From an archaeon (GTDB taxonomy: Archaea > Nanobdellota > Nanobdellia > Woesearchaeales > GW2011-AR9), in contig JABHRS010000035.1 in assembly GCA_018670085.1 (NCBI GenBank), positions 1 through 64,000 of the forward strand: a DNA stretch of 64,000 bases, read 5' to 3'. The stretch's first letter is position 1. Every line of letters starts with the position of its first letter. A program made the translations under genes and the position numbers. The notes under the pieces are model-generated. The model ran no database searches, was not told the DNA's origin, and was given only the letters and a program-made list of their open reading frames with translations. Below are positions 61,684 to 64,000 of this stretch, piece by piece.

Positions 61684-62424
61684 ATGCAATTAAATGATAA
61701 ATATACTTCTGTGTTTAACAAAGTTCCAATTTTTGGAATGATCCATTTAGGTGGAGGAGATAACAATGTTAGGAGAGCATTAGAAGAGATTGCTATTTTT
61801 GAAGAATTAGGTGTTGATGGAGCCATTGTTGAAAATTACCATGGCAGTGTTAAAGATGTAGTTGATACATTAGATACAATTTCAGGGATTAATACCAAAG
61901 TAAAAATTGGAATAAACATATTACCAAATGGATATAATTTATCCTTTTCATTAGCTTCAGAATATCAAGCAGATTTCATTCAGATGGATTATGTAGCAGG
62001 CAAATATGGACAAGATGAGATAATTCTTGGACATTATAAAAAAGCAAAAGATCAACATCCAAACATTATTGTTTTAGGTGGAGTATGGCCAAAATATTAC
62101 AGCCCAGATCAAGGATCAAATTTAGAAGCAGATATCAAAACCGGGATGCAAAGAGCTGAAGCAATTGTTGTAACAGGTTCAGGTACGGGTAAAGAGACCC
62201 CGTTTGACAAAATAAAACAGTTTAGAGAATATCTTGGAAATCACCCATTAGTTATTGGAGCTGGATTAAACCACGAAAATGCCTATAATCAATTGTTGAT
62301 AGCTGACGGTGCAATTGTTGGCAGTTGTTTTAAACCAGGTAGTAAAACAGACCAAAAAATTGATAGAGTTAAAGTCCGAGACTTCATGGATATTGTAAGA
62401 AAAGTTAGAGAGAGTAAAAGATAA
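61684..62424 (+). CDS. BtpA family TIM-barrel protein
   Basis: FGMIHLGGG…GVDGAIVENYHG…IGINILPN…ADFIQMDYVAGKYG…VTGSGTGKETP. Confidence 0.88.
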   Translation: MQLNDKYTSVFNKVPIFGMIHLGGGDNNVRRALEEIAIFEELGVDGAIVENYHGSVKDVVDTLDTISGINTKVKIGINILPNGYNLSFSLASEYQADFIQMDYVAGKYGQDEIILGHYKKAKDQHPNIIVLGGVWPKYYSPDQGSNLEADIKTGMQRAEAIVVTGSGTGKETPFDKIKQFREYLGNHPLVIGAGLNHENAYNQLLIADGAIVGSCFKPGSKTDQKIDRVKVRDFMDIVRKVRESKR

Positions 62425-62480
62425 ATTTCTGAAAGTCACAAATTCTTAAATCAAATTTATTCTAAGTAAAATAGTCTCAA

Positions 62481-63467
62481 TTAGTGTTTCAAAATTTCCA
62501 AACTTATTTTTGAATCTTTTGCAAACAATTTTGCAGTCCCACCAATTGGAAAAGTAATTAATGGGTTAGTATGACCAAAATCAACATTAGCAATCACCGG
62601 AATATTATCCAATTCTTTTTTACTTTTAATTAGTTGAGTTAATAAATTTTTAGTCACATTACTTGCAGATTGAAACCTACCAATTACAATCCCTTTAACC
62701 TCAGAAAAATTTGGCAGGTGAATTAAAGATTGTAAATCTCGATCAAAGGTTGCCACATGTGCTTCATAGTCATCTTCTAAAAATAAAATACTTCCTTTAA
62801 TTTCAGGCATAAATTCCGTGCCTTGCAACAAATTCAAAGTACATTGGTTCCCACCAATTATAATCCCCTCAGCTTCCCCTTCGTTAATTACCCAAAACCC
62901 ATCGTTCTTGACAAAGTTACGATTTTGCTGATCTTTAGTCCAAAGATCTTCGCTCCATTTTTTTGAAGCTACAATTTCAAAAGATTTCTCTGACATCAAA
63001 CATTTTTGAAAATACTCCAGACTATAATCAAATCCTTTTTTCTCACCAAACGAAAAAAATTGAGGTCCAGAATATGTGATTAATCCAGTTTTAGCATAAA
63101 TTGCGTTTCCTAGTGCAGTGATATCAGAAAAACCACAAAATATTTTGGGATTTTTTTTAATTAAGTCATAATCCAAATATTTCAATAACTGATTAGAATT
63201 AAAACCACCAATCACAGTTAAGATCAGTTTAACAGATGGATCAGAAAATGCCGCATGCAAATCATCAACCCGCTCTTGTATCGATGAAGAACTAAAATCA
63301 TCCTTCACATTAACATTTTTTCCAAAACTCACAACCAGCCCTAGTGATTCTAATTTTCGAATAACTTCATCTTGCAATTCTTGATTAATCCAGTGAAGTT
63401 TAAGGCTTCTTGCAGGAGTAAGTATTCTTACACCGTCACCAGGTTTTAGTTTTCTTGGAATCATCAA
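62481..63467 (-). CDS. S66 family peptidase (LD-carboxypeptidase/MccF-like)
   Basis: LKPGDGVRILTPARS…GGFNSNQLLKYLDYDLIKKNPKIFCGFSDITAL…GIIIGGN…FLEDDYE. Confidence 0.9.
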   Translation of the reverse strand: MMIPRKLKPGDGVRILTPARSLKLHWINQELQDEVIRKLESLGLVVSFGKNVNVKDDFSSSSIQERVDDLHAAFSDPSVKLILTVIGGFNSNQLLKYLDYDLIKKNPKIFCGFSDITALGNAIYAKTGLITYSGPQFFSFGEKKGFDYSLEYFQKCLMSEKSFEIVASKKWSEDLWTKDQQNRNFVKNDGFWVINEGEAEGIIIGGNQCTLNLLQGTEFMPEIKGSILFLEDDYEAHVATFDRDLQSLIHLPNFSEVKGIVIGRFQSASNVTKNLLTQLIKSKKELDNIPVIANVDFGHTNPLITFPIGGTAKLFAKDSKISLEILKH

Positions 63468-63583
63468 ACTAACTAATTTAATATGTTATATAAAAACATC
63501 GTGTGACGAAGACCGGCCAACAGATCCATTTTAATACAAAGTAAGGAAAGGACTTTTAAAGTGTCGTCATTTTTAAGTGTTAA

Positions 63584-64000
63584 ATGAAACAATGTAATCT
63601 TTTACAATTATCTGAAGCAGATCAAGCCCTTATAGCAATAGCATCTAAAGCTATGAAAACTGCTTACAATCCGTATTCAAAATTCCATGTTGGAGCAGCG
63701 CTTTTATCTACGCAAGGTGAACATGTTGTAGGTTCTAACGTTGAAAATGCCGCCTATGGATCATCTATTTGCGCTGAGAGGTCTGCCATTGTAAGTGCAA
63801 ACGCTTTAGGAAAACGTTCTTTTGAAAAAATTGCTTTAATTGGCCGTCACGAAGATTTCTCTGCAACTGAGGTCACAGCACCTTGTGGTAGTTGTCGACA
63901 AATGCTTTATGAGTCATGTCAAATTTCTGGAATTGATTTAACAGTGATTATGTCTAATACTGATGGGTCAAAAGTAATAGTAGCTAAGATGAGCGAATTA
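63584..64000 (+). CDS. cdd: Cytidine deaminase (runs off window end)
   Basis: KTAYNPYSKFHVGAALLS, GSNVENAAYGSSICAERSAIVSA, TAPCGSCRQML; read directly from sequence, not in ORF track. Confidence 0.93.
   Translation, partial: MKQCNLLQLSEADQALIAIASKAMKTAYNPYSKFHVGAALLSTQGEHVVGSNVENAAYGSSICAERSAIVSANALGKRSFEKIALIGRHEDFSATEVTAPCGSCRQMLYESCQISGIDLTVIMSNTDGSKVIVAKMSEL

Noticed and set aside
1-64000. CRISPR array, tRNA or rRNA genes
   Set aside because: Scanned by eye for regular direct repeats, GTTCRANNC-type T-loops and conserved rRNA segments; none convincing. Not a substitute for tRNAscan-SE/Infernal

Overview
AT-rich 64 kb chromosomal segment, most likely archaeal and probably DPANN/Woesearchaeota-like. 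The lineage is inferred from TATA-box promoters (many apparently leaderless), TrmB and Lrp/AsnC regulators, a PAC2 family protein, a XerA-type recombinase and a COG1361-type partner of a MacB-like ABC exporter. No rRNA, tRNA, CRISPR array or classical IS element was recognised. Recognisable content: an oxidative pentose phosphate block (SIS-domain protein, zwf, gnd); a bacterial-type sigma-70 gene; a TVP38/TIGR04283/TIGR04282 cluster next to a Na/Pi cotransporter and a mercuric reductase-like flavoprotein; a MacB-like exporter; a folate island (folC, divergent DHFR, Nudix) facing a thymidylate-cycle operon (thyA, an in-frame DHFR-SHMT fusion, tmk-like); lysA/lysC; Lrp plus aspartate racemase; malic enzyme; U32 peptidase; and many hypothetical or secreted proteins. 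Strongest second-look items: (1) a sigma-70 gene behind an archaeal promoter; (2) the single-ORF DHFR-SHMT fusion between thyA and a TMP kinase; (3) a promoter module shared by three unrelated unknown genes, one divergent from the sigma gene; (4) an exact 19-nt motif upstream of two TATA boxes, with a third variant in front of a candidate small RNA; (5) a GC-rich structured repeat, one copy of which split an ATGA-coupled permease junction and left a 13-bp duplication. All calls come from reading the sequence and ORF track; no database search was run.
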